DNA from: Mycolicibacterium crocinum
GTDB lineage: Bacteria > Actinomycetota > Actinomycetes > Mycobacteriales > Mycobacteriaceae
Reading direction: 5' to 3'
NCBI RefSeq assembly: GCF_022370635.2
Contig: NZ_CP092362.2
Span: 3,658,001-3,722,000, forward strand
Length of the DNA: 64,000 nt
Both the position numbers and the translations under genes were made by a program. The notes beneath the pieces are model-generated. The model had not been told where the DNA came from. It searched no databases and saw only the letters and a program-made list of their open reading frames with translations. This document shows positions 26,730-34,953 of the stretch, piece by piece; the stretch's first letter is position 1, and the number at the start of each line of letters is the position of its first letter.

Positions 26730-27820
26730 CGTTGCCCCTCCGGTGGGTGTGGCGGAATTGCGTTGTATGGGAAGGGAAATTCGGCCCGCGGCCCTGCGGT
26801 GTCGGGCGGCTGTCCCGCGTCGACACCGCGGCGGAAGCCGAACGCGTAGTCGAAGAACGGTTGGAGAAACTCCGCGGGTATCACGTTGGCCGTGTAGGCC
26901 TGGTAGTAGAACCCGCTGGAAACGGCCTCCCCCATGGTGATCTCGTACTTGGCGAGGCCGGGCAGAGCCTTGGCGATGTTGTCACTGTTCTTCTGCAGCA
27001 CAGCCGTCACCGAGTTGAGCTTCTGCAGGGTGGGCGCGAGCTCAGATTCGTTGTCGTGAACCAGCCCGGACAGCCCTCTGCTCACCGCCGAGGTGTCGGC
27101 CAGCAGATCGGCGATCGCCTGGCGCCGTTGCGCCAGCACCGAGACCAGGTCGGCGCCATTGAGGATCAGCGCGTTGACCTGCTGGCGGCGATCGGACAGC
27201 ACTCCCGCCAAATCGTCTGCGCTGCGCAGGAGTTCACGCAGAGTGTCGTTACGACTGTTCATCGATTGCGACAGCCGGGTCAGCCCATCCAACGTGGGTC
27301 CCAGTTGCGGCGCCATCGCATCGACCGTGTCCGACAAGGTCTGCAGAGACTGGTTCAACGATGCGGTGTCGATCCCCGCGGCGTTGGCGGTGAGATCGCC
27401 GACCGCATCGGTCAGCACGTAGGGCGATGACGTGCGTGAAAGAGGAATCGGATCTGCGGGTTTCTGCGTGCCGGCACCCGCCGGAACAAGTGTCACGATG
27501 CGCGCCCCCAGCACCGTTCCGGTCTTGATGTGCGCAGTCGTCTGCGAGCCCAGATGCACCGTCCCGTCGACGGTGAACGTGACCAACGCATCCCCCCGCA
27601 ACAGCGATACATCCGAGACGGTGCCGACCTTGATCCCGGAAACCAGAACGTCGTTGCCCGTCACCAGACCACCGGCCTCGGGAAACACCGCCTGGTATCT
27701 CACCTGCGTCGCCCACGACGTCAACCGCTGCGGCGCCAGTCCGACGAGCACGACGAGAACGGCCACCGATACACCGATGAATCCGGCTCGAATGAGCGAT
27801 GCGCCACGGTATTTCACCAT
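26726..27820 (-). CDS. MCE-family protein, MceC position
   Basis: The 364-aa product starts at the ATG at 27820 (MVKYRGASLIRAGFIGVSVA), coupled to mceB by TGATG. One N-terminal membrane helix, an MCE domain (RYQAVFPEAGGLVTGNDVLV, then SGIKVGTVSDVSL), then a helical rod with heptad-like leucines (residues about 160-290) and a C-terminal domain ending near YNAIPPHPPEGQR. It is one wall subunit of the predicted hetero-hexamer. Confidence 0.87.
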   Translation of the reverse strand: MVKYRGASLIRAGFIGVSVAVLVVLVGLAPQRLTSWATQVRYQAVFPEAGGLVTGNDVLVSGIKVGTVSDVSLLRGDALVTFTVDGTVHLGSQTTAHIKTGTVLGARIVTLVPAGAGTQKPADPIPLSRTSSPYVLTDAVGDLTANAAGIDTASLNQSLQTLSDTVDAMAPQLGPTLDGLTRLSQSMNSRNDTLRELLRSADDLAGVLSDRRQQVNALILNGADLVSVLAQRRQAIADLLADTSAVSRGLSGLVHDNESELAPTLQKLNSVTAVLQKNSDNIAKALPGLAKYEITMGEAVSSGFYYQAYTANVIPAEFLQPFFDYAFGFRRGVDAGQPPDTAGPRAEFPFPYNAIPPHPPEGQR

Positions 27821-28845
27821 CACGGCTCGGCGCACCTCCCGCCGGTCTGCTTGATCCACGGGAAGACCGCGGTACGGCCCTCCAGGTCGGTCACCCGCAC
27901 CGACATGCCGCACACGTACATGGCGATGAAACTGCCGTAGGCCCCGAGGCGGGTGAGCTTGCGGTAGTTGTCCGGGGCCTTCGCCAGTGCGCGATCCAGT
28001 CTTTCCTTGTCCTGGTCCAGAAGTGGGGCCAGCCGGCTGAGCTCGTTGACTGCCCCGGCCAGCGGTGGGCGCGCGCTGGCGAGCAGGCCGGCCAATGACG
28101 CGGTACCCGCGTCGAGAGCGTCGATCGCCGCACCCACCGGATCGCGGTCGCCGGCGAAACCCGTGATCAGCTTCTCGACGCGGTCGAGCGCCGTGGAGAA
28201 ACGGTCCCCCTCGGTGGTCAGCGACGACAGCACGACTTTCAGGTTCTCGATGAGTTCCCGGATGACGCCGTCGTTGTCGGCCAGCGCGTTGGTGAACGAC
28301 GAGGTCTTGGCGAACAGCGATTCCACGGTGCCGCCCTCGCCCTGGAGGATGTGCACCAGCGCGGAAGTGAGGGCGTTGACGTCCTGTGGGCTGAGGCTGG
28401 CGATCACGGGTTTGAGCCCGCTGAGGAGCAGGTCGAGATCCAGTGCCGGTTGCGTCCGATCGACGGGAATCTGCGAACCCGCCGGCATGACCGCTGCGGA
28501 TCCCGGTGCGTCCACCAACTCCAGATAGCGGTCGCCGACCAGGTTGAGGTAGCGCACAGCCGCTTTCGTCGCGGTGGTGAGCACGACGTCGCGGTCGGCC
28601 TCGAAGGTCACCAGGGCCGTGTTGTCCGCACGCAGTGTCACCGTGTCGACCGTGCCGATCCGGATACCGGCCGCGCGCACACTGTCACCCGGTTTGAGCC
28701 GCGACGCATCGGCGAACACCGCGGAGTATCCATTCGAGCGGCCGGTTCGGTACTGGGCGAACGTCATGAACAAGAACACCGTGGCTGACACCGTCACCAC
28801 GGCGAACACCGTGAACTTGAGCCCGATGGCGCGCAATGACTTCAT
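27820..28845 (-). CDS. MCE-family protein, MceB position
   Basis: The product has 341 aa from the ATG at 28845 (MKSLRAIGLKFTVFAVVTVS), sharing a base with the mceA stop (TGATG). The membrane segment is followed by the MCE domain (NGYSAVFADASRLKPGDSVR, then AAGIRIGTVDTVTL), a helical part with the typical QDVNALTSALVHILQGEGGT, and the C-terminal KLTRLGAYGSFIAMYVCG that is common in MceB proteins. The coupled junctions imply equal amounts of all subunits. Confidence 0.88.
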   Translation of the reverse strand: MKSLRAIGLKFTVFAVVTVSATVFLFMTFAQYRTGRSNGYSAVFADASRLKPGDSVRAAGIRIGTVDTVTLRADNTALVTFEADRDVVLTTATKAAVRYLNLVGDRYLELVDAPGSAAVMPAGSQIPVDRTQPALDLDLLLSGLKPVIASLSPQDVNALTSALVHILQGEGGTVESLFAKTSSFTNALADNDGVIRELIENLKVVLSSLTTEGDRFSTALDRVEKLITGFAGDRDPVGAAIDALDAGTASLAGLLASARPPLAGAVNELSRLAPLLDQDKERLDRALAKAPDNYRKLTRLGAYGSFIAMYVCGMSVRVTDLEGRTAVFPWIKQTGGRCAEP

Positions 28846-30062
28846 CAGCCCGGCTGCCCGACCTGTGCGGAGTTGCGCGGCGGCCCGTCGAGCGGGCCGT
28901 ACAGCAATTGCTTGAGGCCGTCGGAGTTCAGCAACACTCCCTGGTTGCCGTACTGGGCCGGGTTGGCGCCCACATCGGTCACCAGGAACGGCGGCTTGGC
29001 ACTGGGGGCCACGTGCGGCAATCCTTGGTCGGCGCAATGGGGTCCACCGGTCGCGGCGACCTTGGGCAGATTGGCGGGATAGCGATACCGTTCCAAGCCC
29101 AGGGTGAAGCTCACCGAGACGACCGCGCCGGGATCAGGTTGAGGTGGCGCCAAGGCGATCGGTATCAGTCCGGCCAGCGCGCAGTTCAGGGCTTCGTGGT
29201 AACGGTTAGTCAGATCGGTGGTGGGCACCAACAGGCGTAGGACATCGGTCAACGCCTGGCCGTTGCCATCGACCACCTCGGATCCGACATCGGCCAGTCC
29301 GATCACGCTGAGCAGCAACGCATTCAGTTCGTCCTGCCGGTCGACGATCGTCGTGCTGATCCGCGTGGCGTTGTCGGCGGTCCGGATCAGATCCGGTGCG
29401 GCGTCGGCGTACGCGCCGGCCGCGACATTCGCGGCGACGATGTCGTGCCGCATGGTGTCGAGGCTGGGTTCCAGTTGTGCCAGCAGTGCGTCGAAATCCG
29501 AGAACATCTGACCCAGGCGTTCTCCCCGCCCGTTCATCGCAGTGGCGAGGGCACCGAGGATGTCATTGAGCTTCTCCGGCTGCACTTTTGACAGCACGGA
29601 GGTGAGTTGCTGAAAGACGGTGTTGATCTCGACGGTCACGTTGGTCGCGTCGATGACCTGACCGGCGCGCAGCGGCTGCGCCGACGGATGCTCCGGTGGG
29701 GTGAGTTCGACGAGCTTGGCGCCGAAGACCGTCGGAGACGCGATGTCGACCCCCACATTGGCCGGGATCAGAGGCAATTCGGTGGGATCGATCGAAAGAT
29801 GAAGGACCGCTTGACCGTTCGGCCGTTGCTCGATCGCTGAAACCGTGCCGACCTGGACGGCCCGCATTTTCACCTTGGCCCCGGCATTCATCACCAGGCC
29901 GGCGCGCGGCGAGAGCACGGTGATGGGGACGCCGGAGGTCACGTCGCCGCGGAACATCACGACGGCGCCGCCGACGATTGCGGCCAGCAGGACCACGGAC
30001 GCCACGCCGACCGCGGGGCGGATCACGCCTCGCCACGTCGACGTCGCGTCGCGCTGAGTCAC
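28845..30062 (-). CDS. MCE-family protein, MceA position, first gene of the operon
   Basis: The product has 405 aa with a GTG start (30060-30062) behind a strong ribosome binding site (GGGAGG, 30071-30076). A membrane helix (residues about 15-38) precedes the MCE domain (PITVLSPRAGLVMNAGAKVK, then MRAVQVGTVSAIE) and a helical segment with EINTVFQQLTSVLSKVQPEK, characteristic of MceA. In standard mce operons two YrbE permease genes precede mceA; here the next gene upstream is a rhomboid-like gene, so the permeases are absent from the locus. Confidence 0.9.
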   Translation of the reverse strand: MTQRDATSTWRGVIRPAVGVASVVLLAAIVGGAVVMFRGDVTSGVPITVLSPRAGLVMNAGAKVKMRAVQVGTVSAIEQRPNGQAVLHLSIDPTELPLIPANVGVDIASPTVFGAKLVELTPPEHPSAQPLRAGQVIDATNVTVEINTVFQQLTSVLSKVQPEKLNDILGALATAMNGRGERLGQMFSDFDALLAQLEPSLDTMRHDIVAANVAAGAYADAAPDLIRTADNATRISTTIVDRQDELNALLLSVIGLADVGSEVVDGNGQALTDVLRLLVPTTDLTNRYHEALNCALAGLIPIALAPPQPDPGAVVSVSFTLGLERYRYPANLPKVAATGGPHCADQGLPHVAPSAKPPFLVTDVGANPAQYGNQGVLLNSDGLKQLLYGPLDGPPRNSAQVGQPG

Positions 30063-30104
30063 CTCGACACCCTCCCTGGCTTCGGGAGAATTCGTACCAC
30101 ACAG

Positions 30105-30139
30105 ATGTCATAACTGACTAGATTTATGTCATAACTGAC
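30105..30139. promoter_or_regulatory. Tandem operators before the mce operon
   Basis: The 14-mer ATGTCATAACTGAC occurs twice (30105-30118 and 30126-30139), spaced exactly 21 bp, two helical turns apart. Each holds the inverted core GTCA-N4-TGAC, also found in the palindrome at 22276-22291. The sites lie 43-77 bp upstream of the mceA start, a typical place for a repressor to cover a promoter. Confidence 0.65.
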
Positions 30140-30189
30140 GCTGTCGCGGCGCGGCGTCGATTACGACTCGAGGTTGTGCGAAGGAGGAC

Positions 30190-30993
30190 TTACGAGGCGG
30201 CGGGCTGCGGGACTGCCGCGGCGGACAGTGCCCTGCGCACCGAGCGGCGGCGCGCGACGTAGGCGGCCGTCAGCGCACCCAGCACACCGAGCGTCGAAGT
30301 CGTCAGGATCGACAGTCCGGTGTTCGCCATGATCAGGTACCCGAACGCCGCCGCCACAGCGAGCAGCGCGTACCGCGCGGTCGTCCAGTGCGCGGGGTGG
30401 CCGAAGCGGGTGCCGACCACCATGCCGAGCACCAGGGCGACACCATGGCCGACGTTGGTGAAGTCGCCCAAGGTGCTGACCGCCGATCCGACCGCGACGG
30501 CCAGCCACCAGCCCGTCCACGCCGCGCGCCAGCGGCGCGGGATCGCTGCGGTAAGCGCGCCCAGGACACCCACCGCGCCGTAACTCATGCCGACATCGGT
30601 GACGTTGACGATCGACCAGGACGCCAGGCCCGCCGCGAGCGCAGCGACCAGCCCGGCCGCCACCAGCAACGTCGCGCCGACGTGGCCGACGACGAACGCG
30701 AGCACCATCCACCGGCTGCGCCACAGCAACTCGGCGAGGCCGAGGATCGCGAACAGGCCCGGCAGCCACACGTAGATGGGACCGGTCTCGATGACGAACG
30801 CACTGCCGATCAGCGTGCCGAGACGCCCGTGCGCGAGATTGTGCAGATTGGTACTCGCGTGCAGGATCACCTGGTCACGCACATGCGGGCCGAGCGCCAG
30901 CAGCACGGCCGCCACCGCCACGAGTGCGGCGGTGTACCCCAGGGTGACCCGAACGCGGACCAGCCGCGTCAGCAGTGAGAGAACCATCTCCAT
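30190..30993 (-). CDS. Rhomboid-like intramembrane protein
   Basis: The protein is 267 aa with about six or seven membrane helices. A serine in VGMSYGAVG (Ser137) sits in a GxSxG setting, and a histidine in NVGHGVALVLG (His183) lies on a later helix, the Ser/His dyad layout of rhomboid proteases. The N-terminal STNLHNLAHGRLGTLIGSAF resembles the rhomboid HN region. It follows the cyclase gene by only 3 nt on the same strand, and as I recall occupies the place of Rv1648 next to pheS in M. tuberculosis. Proteolytic activity is an inference. Confidence 0.65.
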   Translation of the reverse strand: MEMVLSLLTRLVRVRVTLGYTAALVAVAAVLLALGPHVRDQVILHASTNLHNLAHGRLGTLIGSAFVIETGPIYVWLPGLFAILGLAELLWRSRWMVLAFVVGHVGATLLVAAGLVAALAAGLASWSIVNVTDVGMSYGAVGVLGALTAAIPRRWRAAWTGWWLAVAVGSAVSTLGDFTNVGHGVALVLGMVVGTRFGHPAHWTTARYALLAVAAAFGYLIMANTGLSILTTSTLGVLGALTAAYVARRRSVRRALSAAAVPQPAAS

Positions 30994-30996
30994 CCA

Positions 30997-31914
30997 CTAT
31001 GCCTGGGCTTCGAGATCGTCTCCATCGTCCTCGACTGGCAGGTCCCTGCGGGTTTTGAGGCGATACATCACCAGATCCGTCGGTACACCGCTGGCGCGCG
31101 GGGCAAAGACCTGGCGCCGCACCCGCTTGACCGTGACGCCCAGCGCGTCCAATTCGTCGGGGCTGATGCACTCCAAGGTCTCGCCCGACACGACCAGCCC
31201 GCCACGGGGCGCGCGGTCCATCACCCGGGCCGCGATGTTGACGTCGACGCCGAGCCAGTCCGAGCCGATGCGTTGCGGGCGGCCGGTGTGGATTCCGGCA
31301 CGCATCCGGGGTGTATAGCCGTCTACCTCGACCGATCGCAGCGCGTCACGGGCGGCCATGGTGGCTCGCACGGCGGTCGCGGCATCGGTGAAGACGGCCA
31401 TGATGCCGTCGCCCATCCGTTTGACGATGTGGCCGCCGGCGTCGAGCAGCGGCGGCTCGACGACCTGGGCGACGCGGCGCAGCAGCCGCAGTGTGGCGTC
31501 GTCCCCGGCCTGCAGCGACCAACTGGAGAACCCGACGAGGTCGGTGAAGACGAGGGTGACCTCGGGGTTGGCCGGCCGCCCGGAGACCCGTTCGGTGAGC
31601 GCCTGCCAGATCTGAAGTGTGGCCAAACTCACTTCCCGGGTGGCGGCCTCCCGGTCACGCAGCAGACGGTCGGCGGCACGTGCGGCGGCGCGGGCACTGC
31701 CGTCGCCGGCCGCGGACAGCGGATCGCCGAAGTCCGGGTCGCCGGGCAGCATCCGCCGGGCGCGACGAACGAGGGCGATGAGTCCGGGGTTGTGGTTGGT
31801 GTTGTGCCACCACGCCGCGGGCCCACGCCCGGGCCGTACCAGATGGTCGACGTCAACGAGGGAATCGGGTTGATCGTCGAACGGCTCGACGTCCACAAGA
31901 TCAAGCCTAGGCAA
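30997..31914 (-). CDS. Class III adenylate/guanylate cyclase
   Basis: The product is 305 aa from a TTG start (31912-31914); an internal GTG a few codons later is possible. The catalytic domain runs from about residue 118: metal-binding Asp in VFTDLVGFSSWS, a lysine and second Asp in HIVKRMGDGIMAVF, and the transition-state Asn/Arg in GVDVNIAARVMD. The N-terminal 115 residues have no motif I recognise. It is soluble and pairs with the rhomboid-like gene. The arrangement matches my memory of Rv1647-Rv1648. Confidence 0.88.
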   Translation of the reverse strand: MPRLDLVDVEPFDDQPDSLVDVDHLVRPGRGPAAWWHNTNHNPGLIALVRRARRMLPGDPDFGDPLSAAGDGSARAAARAADRLLRDREAATREVSLATLQIWQALTERVSGRPANPEVTLVFTDLVGFSSWSLQAGDDATLRLLRRVAQVVEPPLLDAGGHIVKRMGDGIMAVFTDAATAVRATMAARDALRSVEVDGYTPRMRAGIHTGRPQRIGSDWLGVDVNIAARVMDRAPRGGLVVSGETLECISPDELDALGVTVKRVRRQVFAPRASGVPTDLVMYRLKTRRDLPVEDDGDDLEAQA

Positions 31915-32031
31915 CGGTTTTCGGGCCGGCCAACCTGGTGTGACGCGGTCGACGTATCGCTATGCCAAACGACTGGTCACAGCTTCGTCGCCGTCGTAGA
32001 CAACGCTCGTTGTCAGCCCTATCGTTAGGCG

Positions 32032-33054
32032 ATGAGGTCAACGACGACCACACGCAGCGCCGAGCCCCTCGGGCCGGACTCTCTGACCTGGAAGTACTTC
32101 GGCGATCTGCGCACGGGGATGCTCGGGGTCTGGATCGGCTCGCTGCAGAACATGTACCCGCAGCTGGGCGCGGGGGTGGAAGAGCACTCGATCCTGCACC
32201 GCGAGCCGCTGCAGCGGGTGGCGCGGTCGGTCTATCCGATCATGGGCGTGGTCTACGACGGCGAGCGAGCGCGCCAAACCGGGGAGCAGATCAAGGGGTT
32301 CCACCGCGGCATCAAGGGCGTCGACAACGCGGGCCGGCGGTACCACGCCCTCGACCCCGAGACGTTCTACTGGGCGCACGCCACGTTCTTCATGTTGATT
32401 CTCAAAGTCGCCGAATACTTTTGCGGCGGGCTGACCGAAGCCGAGAAGCGTCAGCTGTTCGACGAACACGTGCAGTGGTACGCGATGTACGGCATGAGCA
32501 TGAAGCCGGTCCCCGAGACGTGGGAAGACTTCTGCGAGTACTGGGATCGGGTGTGCCGCGACGAGCTGGAGATCAACAAGGCGACGCTGGAGATCTTCGA
32601 TATCCGGATTCCGAAGCCGAAATTCGTGTTGATGCCAACGCCGGTGTGGGACCAGCTGTTCAAGCCGATGGTGGGCGCTCAGCGCTGGATCGCCGCCGGC
32701 CTGTTCGACCCGGCGGTGCGGGAGAAGGCCGGAATGCGCTGGACGCCCGGCGACGAGGTTGCGTTGCGCTTATTCGGCAAGGCCGTCGAGCTCGCGTTCT
32801 GGGCGGTGCCCGACGAGATCCGGCTGCATCCGCGCGCATTGTCGGCGTATCGGCGGGCGTCGGGTCAGATCCCGGCCGACGCCCCGCTGGTCGAGGCACC
32901 CGGTTTCATGGCACCCCCTAAAGATCGCCGTGGGCTGCCCATGCACTATGTCCCTCGAACCAAGAGCCTCGTCGCGCGGGCGGGGTCGCTGGTCCACACG
33001 ACGTTCTCACTTGCCGGTTTGCGGCCCGCCCGAGGACGTTCCGCTGCCGCCTGA
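32032..33054 (+). CDS. MpaB/DUF2236-family oxygenase-like protein
   Basis: The product is 340 aa. It has the features of the DUF2236 family (related to mycophenolic acid synthesis protein MpaB and latex-clearing enzymes, which bind haem): an N-terminal GWxG-like start, RVARSVYPIMGVVYDG, the HRGIKGVDNAGRRYHALDPE stretch with conserved His, and FYWAHATFF. The substrate is unknown. It is divergent from the cyclase gene, and the acyl-CoA dehydrogenase follows after 12 nt on the same strand, so the two are probably co-transcribed. Confidence 0.8.
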   Translation: MRSTTTTRSAEPLGPDSLTWKYFGDLRTGMLGVWIGSLQNMYPQLGAGVEEHSILHREPLQRVARSVYPIMGVVYDGERARQTGEQIKGFHRGIKGVDNAGRRYHALDPETFYWAHATFFMLILKVAEYFCGGLTEAEKRQLFDEHVQWYAMYGMSMKPVPETWEDFCEYWDRVCRDELEINKATLEIFDIRIPKPKFVLMPTPVWDQLFKPMVGAQRWIAAGLFDPAVREKAGMRWTPGDEVALRLFGKAVELAFWAVPDEIRLHPRALSAYRRASGQIPADAPLVEAPGFMAPPKDRRGLPMHYVPRTKSLVARAGSLVHTTFSLAGLRPARGRSAAA

Positions 33055-33066
33055 ACCGGAGAACCC

Positions 33067-34305
33067 ATGATCGAATGGTCCGACGTCGATATCGCTGTGC
33101 GCGACGCCGTGCGTGAGTTCGTCGACAAAGAGGTGCGCCCGCACCTCGACGAGCTGGAAAGCGGCGATATGGAGCCGTACCCCATCGTCCGGAAACTGTT
33201 CGCCACGTTCGGTATCGGCGACATGGCACGGGAGTCGCTGAACAAGCGGCTGGACCGGCTGCGCTCCGGCGCCGAACCGAAGTCCGGTGGTGGCGGCGGC
33301 GGGATGTTCGGCGACGGCGGTTCGGCCGGAATGGGTTTCGTGCTCATCAGCGAACTGTGCCGGGTCAGCATGGGCCTGGTCACCGGGATGGGTGTCAGCC
33401 TGGGGCTCACGGTCCCGACGATTCAGAGCCGCGGCACGCTGGCCCAGCAGGAGCGCTGGCTGCCGGAGCTGGTGACCTACGACAAGATCGGTGCATGGGC
33501 GATCACCGAGCCCGATTCGGGCTCGGATGCGTTCGGCGGCATGAAGTCTTATGTGGTGCGCGACGGGGACGACTACATCCTCAACGGGCAGAAGACCTTT
33601 ATCACCAACGGTCCGGACGCCGACGTCGTGGTGGTGTACGCCAAGCTGGACGAAGGCGACGGGGCCGACAAGCGTGACCGCAAGGTGCTGACCTTCGTGC
33701 TGGACCGGGGGATGGAAGGCTTTGTGCAGGCGAAGCCGTTCCGCAAGATGGGCATTCACAGTTCGCGCACCGGTGAGCTGTTCTTCAACAACGTGCGGTT
33801 GGGCCGCGACCGGCTGCTTGGCGAGACCGAGGAGAACAAGTCCGGCGACGGACGAGACAGCGCCCGGTCGAGTTTCGCCGCGGAGCGGATCGGCGTGGTG
33901 TCGATGGCGCTCGGCGTGATCGAGGAATGCCTGCGGTTGTGCACGGATTACGCCAAGACGCGCACGTTGTGGGGTAAGGAGATCGGTCAGTTCCAGTTGA
34001 TCCAGCTCAAGCTGGCCAACATGGAAGTCGCCCGGATGAATGTGCGCAACATGCTGTTCCGGGTGATCGAATGTGGGCAGACCGGCACCCAGATCTCGTT
34101 GGCCGAGGCCTCGGCGATGAAGTACTACTGTTCGCAGGCGGCGACGGACGTGGCCATGGAGGCCATTCAGCTGTTCGGCGGCAACGGGTACATGACCGAG
34201 TACCGCGTGGAACAACTTGCCCGCGATGCGAAGTCGCTGATGATCTACGCCGGGAGTAACGAGGTGCAGATCACCCACGTGGCCAAGGGGCTGCTCGGGG
34301 CTTAG
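33067..34305 (+). CDS. Acyl-CoA dehydrogenase family protein
   Basis: The 412-aa product starts at an ATG with GGAG upstream. FAD and substrate segments AWAITEPDSGSDAFGG and RTLWGKEIGQFQLIQLKLA are present. The usual catalytic glutamate of the YEGT motif is replaced by Ala395 (IYAGSNEVQ). Glu273 in AAERIG sits at the position used as base by long-chain and isovaleryl-CoA dehydrogenases, so the enzyme may still be active. An unusual glycine-rich insert (GGGGGGMFGDGG) occurs near residue 75. It lies downstream of the MpaB-like gene. Confidence 0.9.
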   Translation: MIEWSDVDIAVRDAVREFVDKEVRPHLDELESGDMEPYPIVRKLFATFGIGDMARESLNKRLDRLRSGAEPKSGGGGGGMFGDGGSAGMGFVLISELCRVSMGLVTGMGVSLGLTVPTIQSRGTLAQQERWLPELVTYDKIGAWAITEPDSGSDAFGGMKSYVVRDGDDYILNGQKTFITNGPDADVVVVYAKLDEGDGADKRDRKVLTFVLDRGMEGFVQAKPFRKMGIHSSRTGELFFNNVRLGRDRLLGETEENKSGDGRDSARSSFAAERIGVVSMALGVIEECLRLCTDYAKTRTLWGKEIGQFQLIQLKLANMEVARMNVRNMLFRVIECGQTGTQISLAEASAMKYYCSQAATDVAMEAIQLFGGNGYMTEYRVEQLARDAKSLMIYAGSNEVQITHVAKGLLGA

Positions 34306-34314
34306 CTATCCCGC

Positions 34315-34836
34315 TCAGCCGATCTGGACCGGCTCGCCCAGATCCCGATCCAAGATGGCGGCTGCCCGACGCATCGCGGCGCTGGCGGACCGCAGGAACT
34401 CCAGCGAGTGGTGCAGCTCGTTGTCGTCGAGGTCGCTGGTGGCTTCCACGCAAAAATGCATGGCCACGTCGTAGTCCGATAAGGCCGCCTGTAATTCGGC
34501 CGCCAAGGCCGGATCCGGCGGTGGCATGTGGCCTTGCAATCCGGCCACCCCGTCGTGATATTTCGCGCACGCCGCGCTCAGCGCGCCCGCATCGTGAGCC
34601 TCTGCGGCCGACGCCACGTCCATCCCGGCGGACTGAATGGCTCCGACGTGGTCCTGCACCTGGTTCCACCACGTCCGCATCGACTGCTGCATCGGCGGGG
34701 GCGACGGTGCGACTGTCACGGTGTCGATCGCGGTGTTGGTGACGATGCTGGTCTTCATGGGAAGGATCGCCGTCGAGCCACAGCCGGTGAGAACCACGGC
34801 GGTGATCCCGGCGACGAGCATCCTTGGTGGCAGCAC
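34315..34836 (-). CDS. Small secreted lipoprotein, unknown function
   Basis: The product is 173 aa. MLPPRMLVAGITAVVLTGCG is a lipoprotein signal peptide with lipobox LTGC. The mature part is helical, with conserved-looking segments MRTWWNQVQDHVGAIQSAGM and HHSLEFLRSASAAMRRAAAI, and no catalytic motif. It is convergent with the acyl-CoA dehydrogenase gene (9 nt apart). I do not recognise the family beyond similar mycobacterial lipoproteins. Confidence 0.75.
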   Translation of the reverse strand: MLPPRMLVAGITAVVLTGCGSTAILPMKTSIVTNTAIDTVTVAPSPPPMQQSMRTWWNQVQDHVGAIQSAGMDVASAAEAHDAGALSAACAKYHDGVAGLQGHMPPPDPALAAELQAALSDYDVAMHFCVEATSDLDDNELHHSLEFLRSASAAMRRAAAILDRDLGEPVQIG

Positions 34837-34953
34837 CTGAACCTCCCGTTGCCGACGACTCTCCGGTCAATCAAGCGTCGTCCCGGGTCAGCAGCTTTGG
34901 GAGAGTCGAAGGACCTTGATTTGGCGCGCCGTGCGACCCGATTCCGGTGCCGG

